Origin: Flavobacteriaceae bacterium
GTDB lineage: Bacteria > Bacteroidota > Bacteroidia > Flavobacteriales > Weeksellaceae
DNA: 39,515 nucleotides
Assembly: GCA_031277475.1 (NCBI GenBank)
Contig: JAITMJ010000136.1
Coordinates: 1 to 39,515 of the forward strand
Direction: 5' to 3'
Position 1 is the stretch's first letter. Each line of letters opens with the position of its first letter. Below are positions 7,189-14,597 of the stretch, piece by piece. Both the position numbers and the translations under genes were made by a program. A model generated the notes under the pieces. The model saw only the letters and a list, made by a program, of their open reading frames with translations, searched no databases and was not told where the DNA came from.

Positions 7189-8019
7189 CTAAAATCCGGT
7201 CGTCATCCACACATATGCGTTGCTTCCTATCACGATGAAAGTATAAAGCGTGAGTTTGCCCGAAGTGGTATTTCCATTGTTCACATAGTGAATGGCAATA
7301 CTTGGTTCGGACGGCGTAAATAAAGATGTTCCTTGCGCTGTGCCTTCTAAAGCAAGCGTATAAGTACCGCCGTCTTTTAAACCTTTAATTGTAAAACTCC
7401 CTGCACTTGCAGAAGTACGAGCGAGATTACTCTTCGTGAAGTCAATAGTATTGGGATCTGTCAAAGTAGCACTGAATGATTCTTTATTGGTAGCGGCACC
7501 GTTTACTTCAAACTGAGACATCTTATCAATCTCCGCAGCATCCTTATACTTGGAATCATTATAACCCGCGCCTATACCCACTTTTGCAGTTTGGTAAATG
7601 TTCTGCGTATTGGAATCGGCTTTCGTGGTGTCGCCAATTACTTGCCAAGGTTCAGGAGAATCTCCGGATCCAGAACCGCCGCCGCTCATTTTCATCCACT
7701 TGTCTCCGTCAAAATAGTAGTAACCTTTGGCGTCAATATTTTCCGCTTGTCCGGTTGATTCTCCTGTAGAAACATTATCTACATATACAATAGCAGCTTT
7801 CTGTGCCGGAGTGTAGAACTTTTCTGCATCGTTCAGAGTACCTCTGTCAAATATTGGAGCAATAATACCTTCAGGGAAAGTAATCGGTGTTTTTCCTTTT
7901 ACATCCAATGTTGCTTTCGGAGCATTGGTGTTAATTCCCACACCACTCGGTGTCGTTTGTGCATACGCCGCAACGCCTATCGTAAGCGCAATGAGCGGCA
8001 AGTAAAAATTTTTCTTCAT
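7189..8019 (-). CDS. Secreted fibre-head-like surface protein
   Basis: A 276-aa protein with signal peptide MKKNFYLPLIALTIGVAAYAQ. The next segment, GVGINTNAPKATLDVKGK (residues 27-44), is the repeat-head motif shared by Bacteroidota surface proteins and phage tail fibres. A GSGSGDS linker near residue 115 and a second GIGAGYNDS-type motif follow, then a Ser/Thr-rich C-terminal beta domain ending in TTGF. The function is not recognisable; adhesion is a guess. It is the first gene of a two-gene operon with the IgGFc-binding-like protein, transcribed from a strong-looking promoter at 8054-8084. Confidence 0.7.
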   Translation of the reverse strand: MKKNFYLPLIALTIGVAAYAQTTPSGVGINTNAPKATLDVKGKTPITFPEGIIAPIFDRGTLNDAEKFYTPAQKAAIVYVDNVSTGESTGQAENIDAKGYYYFDGDKWMKMSGGGSGSGDSPEPWQVIGDTTKADSNTQNIYQTAKVGIGAGYNDSKYKDAAEIDKMSQFEVNGAATNKESFSATLTDPNTIDFTKSNLARTSASAGSFTIKGLKDGGTYTLALEGTAQGTSLFTPSEPSIAIHYVNNGNTTSGKLTLYTFIVIGSNAYVWMTTGF

Positions 8020-8053
8020 GTTGTGAAATATTAATGATTTCGAAAAATCACTG

Positions 8054-8084
8054 CAAAATTAGAGCCATCTACAACCAATATCAA
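8054..8084 (-). promoter_or_regulatory. Promoter of the surface-protein operon
   Basis: On the minus strand TTG (8084-8082), a 20-base spacer and TAATTTTG (8061-8054), a full TAnnTTTG box. The -7 box ends 34 bases upstream of the ATG at 8019. Confidence 0.65.
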
Positions 8085-8320
8085 GATTTTGATCCCCCTC
8101 ATATTCACGCAAGCAACCCCTCAAATTCACGCGAGGATTAAAGGATTGTCCTTTAAAGCTAAATAATGGATTGAGAATCAGGCAGGATATCCGACTTGAT
8201 TAGAAACAAAAAGCAAGAAGCCAATCTTTGGCAGAAAGATCTGAACAATATTGTTTTAGTCGTATTCAACAAAGATAGTAACCTTTCTGCTGCTTTTATT
8301 AATTCAAACAGGTTCTAAAA
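8085..8320. other. Non-coding stretch
   Basis: AT-rich sequence without a plausible gene. I see short local direct repeats (ATTCACGC twice near 8103-8132) and nothing else that can be named. Confidence 0.5.
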
Positions 8321-8477
8321 CGAAAGTCGTTTCACTCTGCAACCGGAAAAACGTATTAAAAGAACGCGAGCCTTTGCTAAATAAAATGCCTTTGCGTTTT
8401 CGAAAACCCGGATAAAATAGAAATCTTTGCGTTAAAAAAAGACGGCGAATTAACATTTTTTAATGCGTTTAGCCTGG
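8321..8477 (+). repeat. Dispersed intergenic repeat family A, copy 2
   Basis: Matches 1106-1324 (inverted) and 27554-27758 almost base for base from the GTTTCACTCTGCAACCGG block to the terminal TTTTAATGCGTTTAGCCTGG. It lacks the first ~60 bases of the other copies. No coding potential is seen. Confidence 0.88.
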
Positions 8478-8520
8478 GATATTTTGGTTTTCGATTAACC
8501 AGTAAAATTATCTTTTAGAG

Positions 8521-8661
8521 TCTGTTAAAATTTTGGCTAAAGCCGATAGAAAAAAAATAAAAAAGCGGACTAAGGTTCCGCTTATCCCTCATCAGAACAA
8601 TGATTTTTCAATCTTGTCATTTTTTCTTGTAGGTGTTTTGTGAATTATGGTTTTGTCACAC
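8521..8661 (+). repeat. Dispersed intergenic repeat family B, copy 1
   Basis: Begins with TTTTGGCTAAAGCCGA and ends with AGAACAATGATTTTTCAATC, CTTGTCATTTTTTC and TGTGAATTATGGTTTTGTCA. These blocks reappear in the same order, inverted, at 24594-24853. Copy 1 lacks the ~120-base middle of copy 2 and carries a terminator hairpin instead. Confidence 0.8.
8550..8583 (-). terminator. Rho-independent terminator of the Fe-S oxidoreductase gene
   Basis: On the minus strand AAGCGGA / TCCGCTT is a perfect 7-bp stem with a 7-base loop (8563-8583), followed by a long T-rich tract (8562-8550). It lies 135 bases after the stop of the Fe-S gene and inside repeat B copy 1. Confidence 0.75.
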
Positions 8662-8718
8662 GAAATGTTCAAATTTAAACAGATTCTTAAATTATCTCAT
8701 TGCATATTCACGAATTCT

Positions 8719-10050
8719 CTAACTTTCCTTCGCCCAATTCAATCGGTCTGCTTGATTGTATTGCCAAGGCGCGGCGTTGTTTTCGATGTTCGTCATCATC
8801 ATATTCCATTCTTGCGGCGCGGAGGATTCTTCCATCACCAAAAATCTGCGCATTTCCAAAATGATAGAAAGCGGACTGATGAGCACCGGACAGGCTTCTA
8901 CACAAGCATTGCAAGTGGTGCACGCAAAAAGTTCTTCTTTCGTGATGTAGTCGCCCAGAAGTTTTTTGCCGTCGTCTGCAAAGGTTTTATTTTTAGTAAT
9001 ATTTTTCCCTACTTCTTCGATTCTGTCCCTCACAGACATCATAATTTTTCGCGGCGAAAGTTTTTTTCCGGTAATGTTTGCGGGGCAATTTTCCGTGCAG
9101 CGTCCACATTCCGTGCAAGAATAGGCGTTCAAAAGTTGAACCCGATTCAAATCAAAAATATCGGCGGCTCCGAATTTTTCAATGGTTGCATTTTCCGGTT
9201 GTGCAGCGTAGGGATCGGCGTTTGGGTTCATCATCAGTTGAATTTCTCGCGTTACGGAATCCAAATTATTGAACTTTCCTTTCGGGTCGAGGTCGGAATA
9301 CCAAGTGTTTGGAAAGGCGAGCAAAATGTGCAAATGTTTTGAATAATAAAGGTAATTCATAAAAAATAAAACTCCCAAAATGTGAAACCACCAAGCGGCT
9401 CTTTCTGTAAAAATTAGAAAATTATTACTAAAATCAAACGCATTAAAAATCGGAACGAAAAGCATTTTGCTAATCGGAAAATTTCCTATTATTTCGTGTG
9501 AATTTTGTCTTAATTGCAAGATGTAATCGGCGGAGTTCATTTTAAAGAAAGCCATCATCAAAGCAAATTCGATGAGCAAAATCCAATTCGCATCTCGTCT
9601 GGGCCAGCCGAAAAGTTCTTTCATATTCAGCCTTTTGATGTGAACGATATTTCTTCGGATAAAGAAAACGATTACCGCAAATACCACTAAAATCGCCAAA
9701 ATTTCCAAAGTTGCAGTGAAAATTCCGTAAACTTTATCGCCCAAAATCGTGGAAAGAAAACGGTGTGTTCCAAAAATTCCATCCACAAATATTTCGATGA
9801 TTTCAATGTTGATAATCACGAAACCGACGTAAACAAAAAGGTGCAAAACGGCGGCAACAGGGCGTTTTCCCATTTTGCTTTGTCCGAGAGCCACTTTTGC
9901 CATCACTTTCCAGCGTTCGGATTTTCGGTCGGTTCTTTCGATTGGTTTTCCGAGTTTGATGTTTCGGTAAATTTCCTTTAAACTTTTAGCGAAAAGTCCG
10001 ATTCCGATTATCAAACATAAAGCGAAAATAATGTTGTCTATATAGTTCAT
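8719..10050 (-). CDS. Membrane (Fe-S) oxidoreductase, heterodisulfide-reductase-like
   Basis: A 443-aa protein: several N-terminal membrane segments (residues ~5-20, ~70-95, ~105-130, ~160-180, ~215-235) followed by a cytoplasmic part with two 4Fe-4S ferredoxin clusters. Cluster 1 starts at C312 (CTECGRCTENCP) and cluster 2 at C377 (CTTCNACVEACP). This is the architecture of HdrE/HdrC fusions. In flavobacteria such genes usually form an operon with an MlaD-like gene upstream and a CCG-domain Fe-S partner downstream; here the partner is absent and the MlaD gene is 2.5 kb away. It probably passes electrons between the quinone pool and an unknown acceptor. Start ATG at 10050, with a GTG just before it. 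Confidence 0.8.
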   Translation of the reverse strand: MNYIDNIIFALCLIIGIGLFAKSLKEIYRNIKLGKPIERTDRKSERWKVMAKVALGQSKMGKRPVAAVLHLFVYVGFVIINIEIIEIFVDGIFGTHRFLSTILGDKVYGIFTATLEILAILVVFAVIVFFIRRNIVHIKRLNMKELFGWPRRDANWILLIEFALMMAFFKMNSADYILQLRQNSHEIIGNFPISKMLFVPIFNAFDFSNNFLIFTERAAWWFHILGVLFFMNYLYYSKHLHILLAFPNTWYSDLDPKGKFNNLDSVTREIQLMMNPNADPYAAQPENATIEKFGAADIFDLNRVQLLNAYSCTECGRCTENCPANITGKKLSPRKIMMSVRDRIEEVGKNITKNKTFADDGKKLLGDYITKEELFACTTCNACVEACPVLISPLSIILEMRRFLVMEESSAPQEWNMMMTNIENNAAPWQYNQADRLNWAKES

Positions 10051-10120
10051 CACCGAAAATTTTTAGGGTTTATCTTGATTTATGTTAAAAAAATTATATT
10101 ATCTTTAAAAGGTAAAGCGT

Positions 10121-10783
10121 TTACGATTCTACTTTTATTCCTTTTTTATTAAGTCTTTGTATAGAATAATCTGATGTAAAATCTAATGATTTTTTATATT
10201 TATATTTTTTCATTCTTTTCGTGTTTAGGTCATATATTTCTATAGAAAGTATTTGTTCCGGAGAATTTTCTAAAAGTATTATTGTCGAATCATTTTCCCA
10301 AAAAGCATCTTCAACCCATTGTGATGATCCATAAAAAACAATTCTTGTAATGGTTTTCTTTTCTATATCTACCACATTAATTTCTTGGTCAATCTCAAAG
10401 TCCGCAACATTATTTTCATCTAATATTATACTATAGCTGTCAAAGTCAATGTATCGCTTCTTGTCGGGACTATAAACTAAAAAATCAACAAATCTATTGT
10501 CAAAACAATCATCAAATATTCCACATATATTCCCTCGAATTTCATTTATTGTGTTTTCCTCATTAAAAATAAAATTATCTAATGAAAATTTATCTTCCTG
10601 TGATTGATAATACGCAAACCACTCTTTTAAAACGTCATTTGAATTTGTATCTAATTTAAAATCTATTGTGTTTTCCTTAAAATTTTCAAGATTGTGATTT
10701 GTTTTTTGAGCATTTGTATTTGTACACGAAAACAAAGTGAAAAATACTGCCAAGTTTAATAATATGTTTACTCTATCTTTCAT
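10121..10783 (-). CDS. Hypothetical lipoprotein
   Basis: A 220-aa protein with a lipoprotein signal (MKDRVNILLNLAVFFTLFSC, lipid-attached Cys at residue 20), then a polar Asn/Asp/Lys-rich domain. No family was recognised. Paired short beta-strand segments (VDFLVYSPDKKRYIDFDSYS, then EINVVDIEKKTITRIVFYGS) suggest a beta-rich fold. It is more AT-rich than its neighbours and lies at the downstream end of an accessory block, 97 bases after the ABM gene. Confidence 0.65.
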   Translation of the reverse strand: MKDRVNILLNLAVFFTLFSCTNTNAQKTNHNLENFKENTIDFKLDTNSNDVLKEWFAYYQSQEDKFSLDNFIFNEENTINEIRGNICGIFDDCFDNRFVDFLVYSPDKKRYIDFDSYSIILDENNVADFEIDQEINVVDIEKKTITRIVFYGSSQWVEDAFWENDSTIILLENSPEQILSIEIYDLNTKRMKKYKYKKSLDFTSDYSIQRLNKKGIKVES

Positions 10784-10879
10784 TCACTTAAAATACACAT
10801 CGCTGCTATTGCACAAAAATACAAAATTAGGTAGTGTATAAAACTGCGGAAATTTTAAAAATTACTTTTTTCACAAAAT

Positions 10880-11182
10880 TCAAATTCCCGCTCCGCCGAG
10901 TATTTCGAGTTCCTGACCTTTTTGCGGTGGTCCGTCGAGAATGGGAACGGCTTTCATAATCAATGTTTTCACGCCTTCTGCGTTCAAGGAATTGTCGTGA
11001 TCTGCTTTGCTTTCCCAAATTTCCGTAACATAAATTGAGTTTTGGTCGCCGGCATCTTTGCTTATCGCATAAAGTTTGCAACCTTTCACCGCTGAAACAA
11101 GTTTTGATGCGTCTATCAAAATATCGGCGAGTTCGTCTCTGTGTCCTGCTTTTGCCGTTAAATTCCCGTGAAGTAAATACAT
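10880..11182 (-). CDS. Antibiotic biosynthesis monooxygenase (ABM) domain protein
   Basis: A 100-aa ferredoxin-like alpha+beta domain: MYLLHGNLTAKAGHRDELADIL (strand, then helix), GCKLYAISKD, YVTEIWESKADHD (the W-E-S motif), and a C-terminal helix. The length and pattern fit the ABM family (YgiN-like quinol monooxygenases and heme-degrading relatives). The substrate cannot be told. The ATG at 11182 is two bases after the stop of the ORF6N gene, so it is co-transcribed with it. Confidence 0.8.
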   Translation of the reverse strand: MYLLHGNLTAKAGHRDELADILIDASKLVSAVKGCKLYAISKDAGDQNSIYVTEIWESKADHDNSLNAEGVKTLIMKAVPILDGPPQKGQELEILGGAGI

Positions 11183-11184
11183 TT

Positions 11185-11724
11185 TTATTTTCTTTTAATC
11201 GTATGTTTAAATTTTAATACGGAAAAATTCAGTTCGATGCTGGTTTCCGTGTCTGTGGTTTTTAAATCTTCGCCTAAAATATCTGAAATAATTTCGCCGC
11301 CTTTTTGCATCAGCGTTTTTTGTTTAAATTCCTCCGGCGATTCGGAGAGTTCGGCAACCGTGCGCGAAAGTTCGCGTATTTTCGCAAAAGTGTCAATAAT
11401 TTCAAGCGTGGTTTGCGTGGCTTTTTTACTTTTAAGAATCGTGGCAAGCATATACAAACCTCTTTCTGTGAAGGCTTTAGGATTAACCCTTGTTTTTGCT
11501 AAATTTGTAGTGGAAATTTTCCACCGCAAATTTGCAAGTTCCTGATTATCAATTTCAAAAACGTATCCTTCCGGAAATTTATCAGGATTGTTTTTTACGG
11601 ATTTATTGATATCCCTTGTTTCCACGCCGTACAATTCCGCGACATCGCTGTCGAGAATCACACTTTGGTTGCGAATGTTCAGAATTTTATCTTCTACTTG
11701 ATTGAATTTTATGATGTTGCTCAT
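11185..11724 (-). CDS. ORF6N domain DNA-binding-like protein
   Basis: A 179-aa protein. The ORF6N signature is clear at residues 10-65: VEDKILNIRNQSVILDSDVAELYGVETRDINKSVKNN and KFPEGYVFEI, then FTERGLYMLATILKSKKA. The domain is common in phages and mobile elements and in chromosomal Bacteroidota genes, often as a transcription-linked DNA-binding module. The C-terminal ~60 residues are a helical region (LSRTVAELSESPEEF) of the kind seen in family members. It is flanked by small operon genes and no phage genes are nearby. Confidence 0.82.
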   Translation of the reverse strand: MSNIIKFNQVEDKILNIRNQSVILDSDVAELYGVETRDINKSVKNNPDKFPEGYVFEIDNQELANLRWKISTTNLAKTRVNPKAFTERGLYMLATILKSKKATQTTLEIIDTFAKIRELSRTVAELSESPEEFKQKTLMQKGGEIISDILGEDLKTTDTETSIELNFSVLKFKHTIKRK

Positions 11725-11758
11725 GGTTTTTATTTTTAGTTTTAAAGTTTAATGCGTT

Positions 11759-11944
11759 TTATATAAGCGTCTCCGTCAAAAGTTTTTTAGTTTCCGTGCG
11801 AAATTCTTCAACGGTAATATATCCATCGGGAATATTGTTGTCTGTTGATTCTTCAAACCGAACACCATCTTTGTATTCTCTCAATTTTTCCAACAATTTT
11901 TTACCGGTTGTGGTTGTATCGTCTATATGAACCGTGTGTATCAT
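11759..11944 (-). CDS. Small antitoxin-like protein
   Basis: A 61-aa protein. The start (MIHTVHIDDTTTTGKKLLEKL) and the tail (IPDGYITVEEFRTETKKLL) are those of small Bacteroidota proteins usually encoded next to RelE/ParE-type toxins. No toxin of that kind is adjacent; its neighbours are DUF6169 (six bases upstream) and ORF6N (34 bases downstream). The C-terminus stops at TETLI, shorter than the usual ...KKLKENGYL type tail, so it may be trimmed. The assignment is by pattern memory, so confidence is moderate. Confidence 0.6.
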   Translation of the reverse strand: MIHTVHIDDTTTTGKKLLEKLREYKDGVRFEESTDNNIPDGYITVEEFRTETKKLLTETLI

Positions 11945-11950
11945 TTCTTT

Positions 11951-12451
11951 TTATTTTTCTTCGTTTAACACTTTTTCTATTTGGTTGTATATTTCAGTTA
12001 ATTTTTCACGAATCGGATTATCTCGATGAAACATAAATGAAGTGTACATTTTTTGTGTTTCAGTTTCTGAAATTTTATATTGAATAATATTGTCAATTTT
12101 TACGATAAATACTTTGTATTCGGATTTTTTATACCACCTGTCAAAAACTTTAAAACGAATTTTTGCTTTATCGTTTTCATCTGAACAAATATAAATCATT
12201 GAGTTCTGAACATTGTGAAAAAAGCGTTCTACAATATTTTCAACTGTTTTTGAAACTTTTATGTCGTAAGGTTCAAGCTCATCACTCGCTTTGTCGATTA
12301 CCAACTGAAAAACATTGGATATTTCTTCTGCTGAAATAGCACTGAATGTTTCATCTACCACAAAAGCAACACGATACAAAATATTGTTTTTAGTTGTAAA
12401 ATTGTATGTGTTGGTAATATTGTCAAAGACGTAATTATAATGGTTTTGCAA
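11951..12451 (-). CDS. DUF6169 family protein
   Basis: A 166-aa protein resembling the DUF6169 family: the N-terminal YNYVFDNITNTYNFTTKNN, YRVAFVVDETFSAIS, a long helix, the middle ENIVERFFHNVQNSMIYICS, then KIRFKVFDRWYKKSEY. The function is unknown. The start is TTG at 12451 because no in-frame ATG exists before the conserved region. That TTG lies inside the last codons of the 49-aa gene upstream (17-base overlap), a translationally coupled arrangement. It is likely one operon with the 49-aa and 61-aa genes. Confidence 0.7.
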   Translation of the reverse strand: MQNHYNYVFDNITNTYNFTTKNNILYRVAFVVDETFSAISAEEISNVFQLVIDKASDELEPYDIKVSKTVENIVERFFHNVQNSMIYICSDENDKAKIRFKVFDRWYKKSEYKVFIVKIDNIIQYKISETETQKMYTSFMFHRDNPIREKLTEIYNQIEKVLNEEK

Positions 12452-12584
12452 GTTTAATACCTTTTTTAAAAAGCGTGGTTTTCGAAGTTTTCCCTTTCAT
12501 ATAAGAGCGTACAACTTCCTTGTCTGAAAGCATTTTAACCACAGATTTGATAATTTTGTCCTTATTGATTTCGACCGTATTCAT
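12435..12584 (-). CDS. 49-aa small protein upstream of DUF6169
   Basis: ATG at 12584, TAA at 12437-12435. It encodes 49 residues: MNTVEINKDKIIKSVVKML, then SDKEVVRSYMKGKTSKTTL, ending KKGIKLAKPL. It looks coding: it has a Lys-rich helix and a coherent C-terminal motif, and it overlaps the next gene by 17 bases. Small genes ending GIKLAKPL occur next to DUF6169-type genes in Bacteroidota, to my recollection. It may be an antitoxin-like partner; that is inference. Confidence 0.6.
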   Translation of the reverse strand: MNTVEINKDKIIKSVVKMLSDKEVVRSYMKGKTSKTTLFKKGIKLAKPL

Positions 12585-12611
12585 ATCGCAAAAGTAATAA
12601 ATTGTTTTAGT

Positions 12612-13565
12612 TTATTTATCTTTCTTCCCGAACACCGAAAAATGAACATAGCGTTTCGGATGGGCTTTGAAATCCACAAGCAGCGCATTCATACTTGCGG
12701 CAGTTTCGGTGAGGTTTTTGTAGAGTTCTTCGTCTTTCGCGAATTTTCCGAGATTGCCTTCGCCGTTTTGTATTCCGGCAATCAGCGTGTTGAGTTTATC
12801 GGCGGTTGAACTCAATTTATCTACCGCGTTGTTGAGTTTTTGAACGTCCATATTTTCGGCTACGGTTCCGAATTTATCGAGCGTATTTTTTGCGCTGGCG
12901 GTCGCCAAATTAGCATTATCCAAAACCTGTTGAAGTTTGGGATCGGTATTGGAAATCAACGCATTAGTTTGTCTTGAAGTATTTTCAAACGAGGCGATGG
13001 TTCGGTTTAAATTTTGCAAAAGTGCTTTGATTTCGGCGCGATTTTGTTCGTCAAAAATCTTGTTGGCATTGTTCGTCAGCGAATCCACGCGTTTCAAAAC
13101 CGATTGCAGTTGCAGTTTGGTTTGCTCCACATCTTCGGAGGAAACGCTTCCCATAATTCCCGAATTTAAAACGCTTTTCAGCGTGTCGCCGTCTTTGGCG
13201 ATGCTTCCATCATAAACAAAATTGATATTTACTTCTTTATCGGGCGTGATCATACTCGGCTGAAAAAACTCAAATACGGAATTTTTTGAGATTTCAAATT
13301 TATCGTCAATAACCATTTTTACCACAAAATAAAGTTTTCCGTTTTTTGATTTGTAAGGAACAATTTTATCCACGTGTCCCACTTTCAAACCGTTGATAGA
13401 AACTACCGAAGAAGGTGCCAAACCGGAAACATTGTCGCATTTTGTATAATAAGTGTTGTTGGTTGTAAAAAAACTTTTACCTTTCATATATTGAAAAAGA
13501 TACACAAATCCGGCAATCGCAAAAACCGCAATCAGACCCGCTTTTACTTCTTTTGAAACTTTCAC
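12612..13565 (-). CDS. MlaD-like (MCE domain) lipid-transport protein
   Basis: A 317-aa protein: one N-terminal membrane anchor (residues 8-26: AGLIAVFAIAGFVYLFQYM), an MCE domain (about 35-120: YYTKCDNVSGLAPSSVVSINGLKVGHVDKI, then EFFQPSMITPDKEVNINF), and a long C-terminal coiled coil (~140-300) with many Asn/Lys heptads. MCE proteins form hexameric rings that move phospholipids between membranes; here the ring would sit in the periplasm, anchored in the inner membrane. TATCTTTG at 13588-13595 (minus strand) is a likely -7 box. The ATPase and permease genes (mlaF, mlaE) are not in this window. Confidence 0.85.
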   Translation of the reverse strand: MKVSKEVKAGLIAVFAIAGFVYLFQYMKGKSFFTTNNTYYTKCDNVSGLAPSSVVSINGLKVGHVDKIVPYKSKNGKLYFVVKMVIDDKFEISKNSVFEFFQPSMITPDKEVNINFVYDGSIAKDGDTLKSVLNSGIMGSVSSEDVEQTKLQLQSVLKRVDSLTNNANKIFDEQNRAEIKALLQNLNRTIASFENTSRQTNALISNTDPKLQQVLDNANLATASAKNTLDKFGTVAENMDVQKLNNAVDKLSSTADKLNTLIAGIQNGEGNLGKFAKDEELYKNLTETAASMNALLVDFKAHPKRYVHFSVFGKKDK

Positions 13566-13671
13566 TTTTTGACTTTTTTTAGATTTGCAAAGATAGGGAT
13601 TTTTAATTAGGTTGGAGGTTTATGGTGCGGGATTGGGCGTTTTCATCTCGTTCAAAAGGCGGACTAATTTT

Positions 13672-14556
13672 CTAACGTTTTAGCAGTTGGTTGTAAATAT
13701 TATGAATTAATCCGTCTGCAACGGATATTTTCGGAACGTAAATTTTACGGATTTTCGACCACAACAAAATTTTGGCGTAGATTTCGAGTGCCGGAACCAA
13801 GACATCGGCGCGATCTTCGCGAATATCGTATTTTTCCATTCTTTCGTCCACAGAAAGCGAAGCGGTTTCTTTCAGAAATTTTTTCAGGTATGAAGTGCTC
13901 ATCGGTTTGCCGTCTTTGGTTTTGCTGAGCGAAAAAAGTTTGTTGATATTTCCGCCCGAACCAATGGCAATCACGGGTTTTTTGCTGACGATATTTTTTT
14001 TGATTTCGTTTTTCATTTCTTTCCATTGCTCGTTTTTCACGAGGTTTTTCAGCAAGCGAATCGCGCCGATATTGAAAGATTGTTTGTATTTCATTTTTTC
14101 GTTTTCGTAGAATGTGAGTTCCGTAGAGCCGCCGCCGACATCAATATAGAGATACGCGAAATTTTTGTCGAGATCTTCGGCTGCTTGGCTTTCATAAACC
14201 AAAGCGGCTTCTTCGTCTCCGGAAATAATTTCGATGTGGATTCCCAAAGTTTTTCGGATTTCTTTCACGATGCTTTTTCCGTTTTTTGCTTCGCGCATCG
14301 CACTTGTAGCGCAGGCTCTGTAGTGTTCTACTTTGTAGATTTTCATCAAATCGGAGAAAATTTTCATACAGTTAAGTATCATTTTTTTTCTTTCGTTTCC
14401 GATTTTTTGATTGGAAAATACGTCCATTCCCAGACGTAGCGGAATCCGCAAAAGATTAAGTTTGATAAATTCCGGTTTTTTCGCCGAAGTTTTTTTCACT
14501 TCGTTGATTAGTAGGCGCGCTGCGTTACTTCCGATGTCTATTGCTGCGAGAATCAT
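13672..14556 (-). CDS. ppx: Ppx/GppA-type exopolyphosphatase
   Basis: A 294-aa enzyme of the ASKHA fold. AIDIGSNAARLLI (residues 4-16) is the phosphate-1 loop, CATSAMREAKNG and ISGDEEAALVYESQAA follow, and DVGGGSTELTF (139-149) is the phosphate-2 loop with the catalytic Glu. It lacks the C-terminal HD domain of the long E. coli Ppx. The family hydrolyses polyphosphate or (p)ppGpp. It lies 41 bases downstream of the polyphosphate kinase gene on the same strand, which favours polyP turnover and one operon. Confidence 0.88.
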   Translation of the reverse strand: MILAAIDIGSNAARLLINEVKKTSAKKPEFIKLNLLRIPLRLGMDVFSNQKIGNERKKMILNCMKIFSDLMKIYKVEHYRACATSAMREAKNGKSIVKEIRKTLGIHIEIISGDEEAALVYESQAAEDLDKNFAYLYIDVGGGSTELTFYENEKMKYKQSFNIGAIRLLKNLVKNEQWKEMKNEIKKNIVSKKPVIAIGSGGNINKLFSLSKTKDGKPMSTSYLKKFLKETASLSVDERMEKYDIREDRADVLVPALEIYAKILLWSKIRKIYVPKISVADGLIHNIYNQLLKR

Positions 14557-14597
14557 TTTTTTGGGGTAACAATTTAATTTACTGATTATTCAAAATC

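Noticed and set aside
7154..7210. GTG-led N-terminal extension of the IgGFc-binding-like protein
   Set aside because: It would put 19 polar residues before a clear signal peptide that has its own ATG.
9438..9460. AAACGCATTAAAAATCGG inside the Fe-S gene as a repeat end
   Set aside because: It codes for ordinary residues (NAFDF) in frame and does not extend to the rest of the repeat.
11745..11765. AATGCGTTTTATATAAGCG near the 61-aa gene as another family A end
   Set aside because: Only about ten bases match, without the AGCCTGG end; chance is likely.
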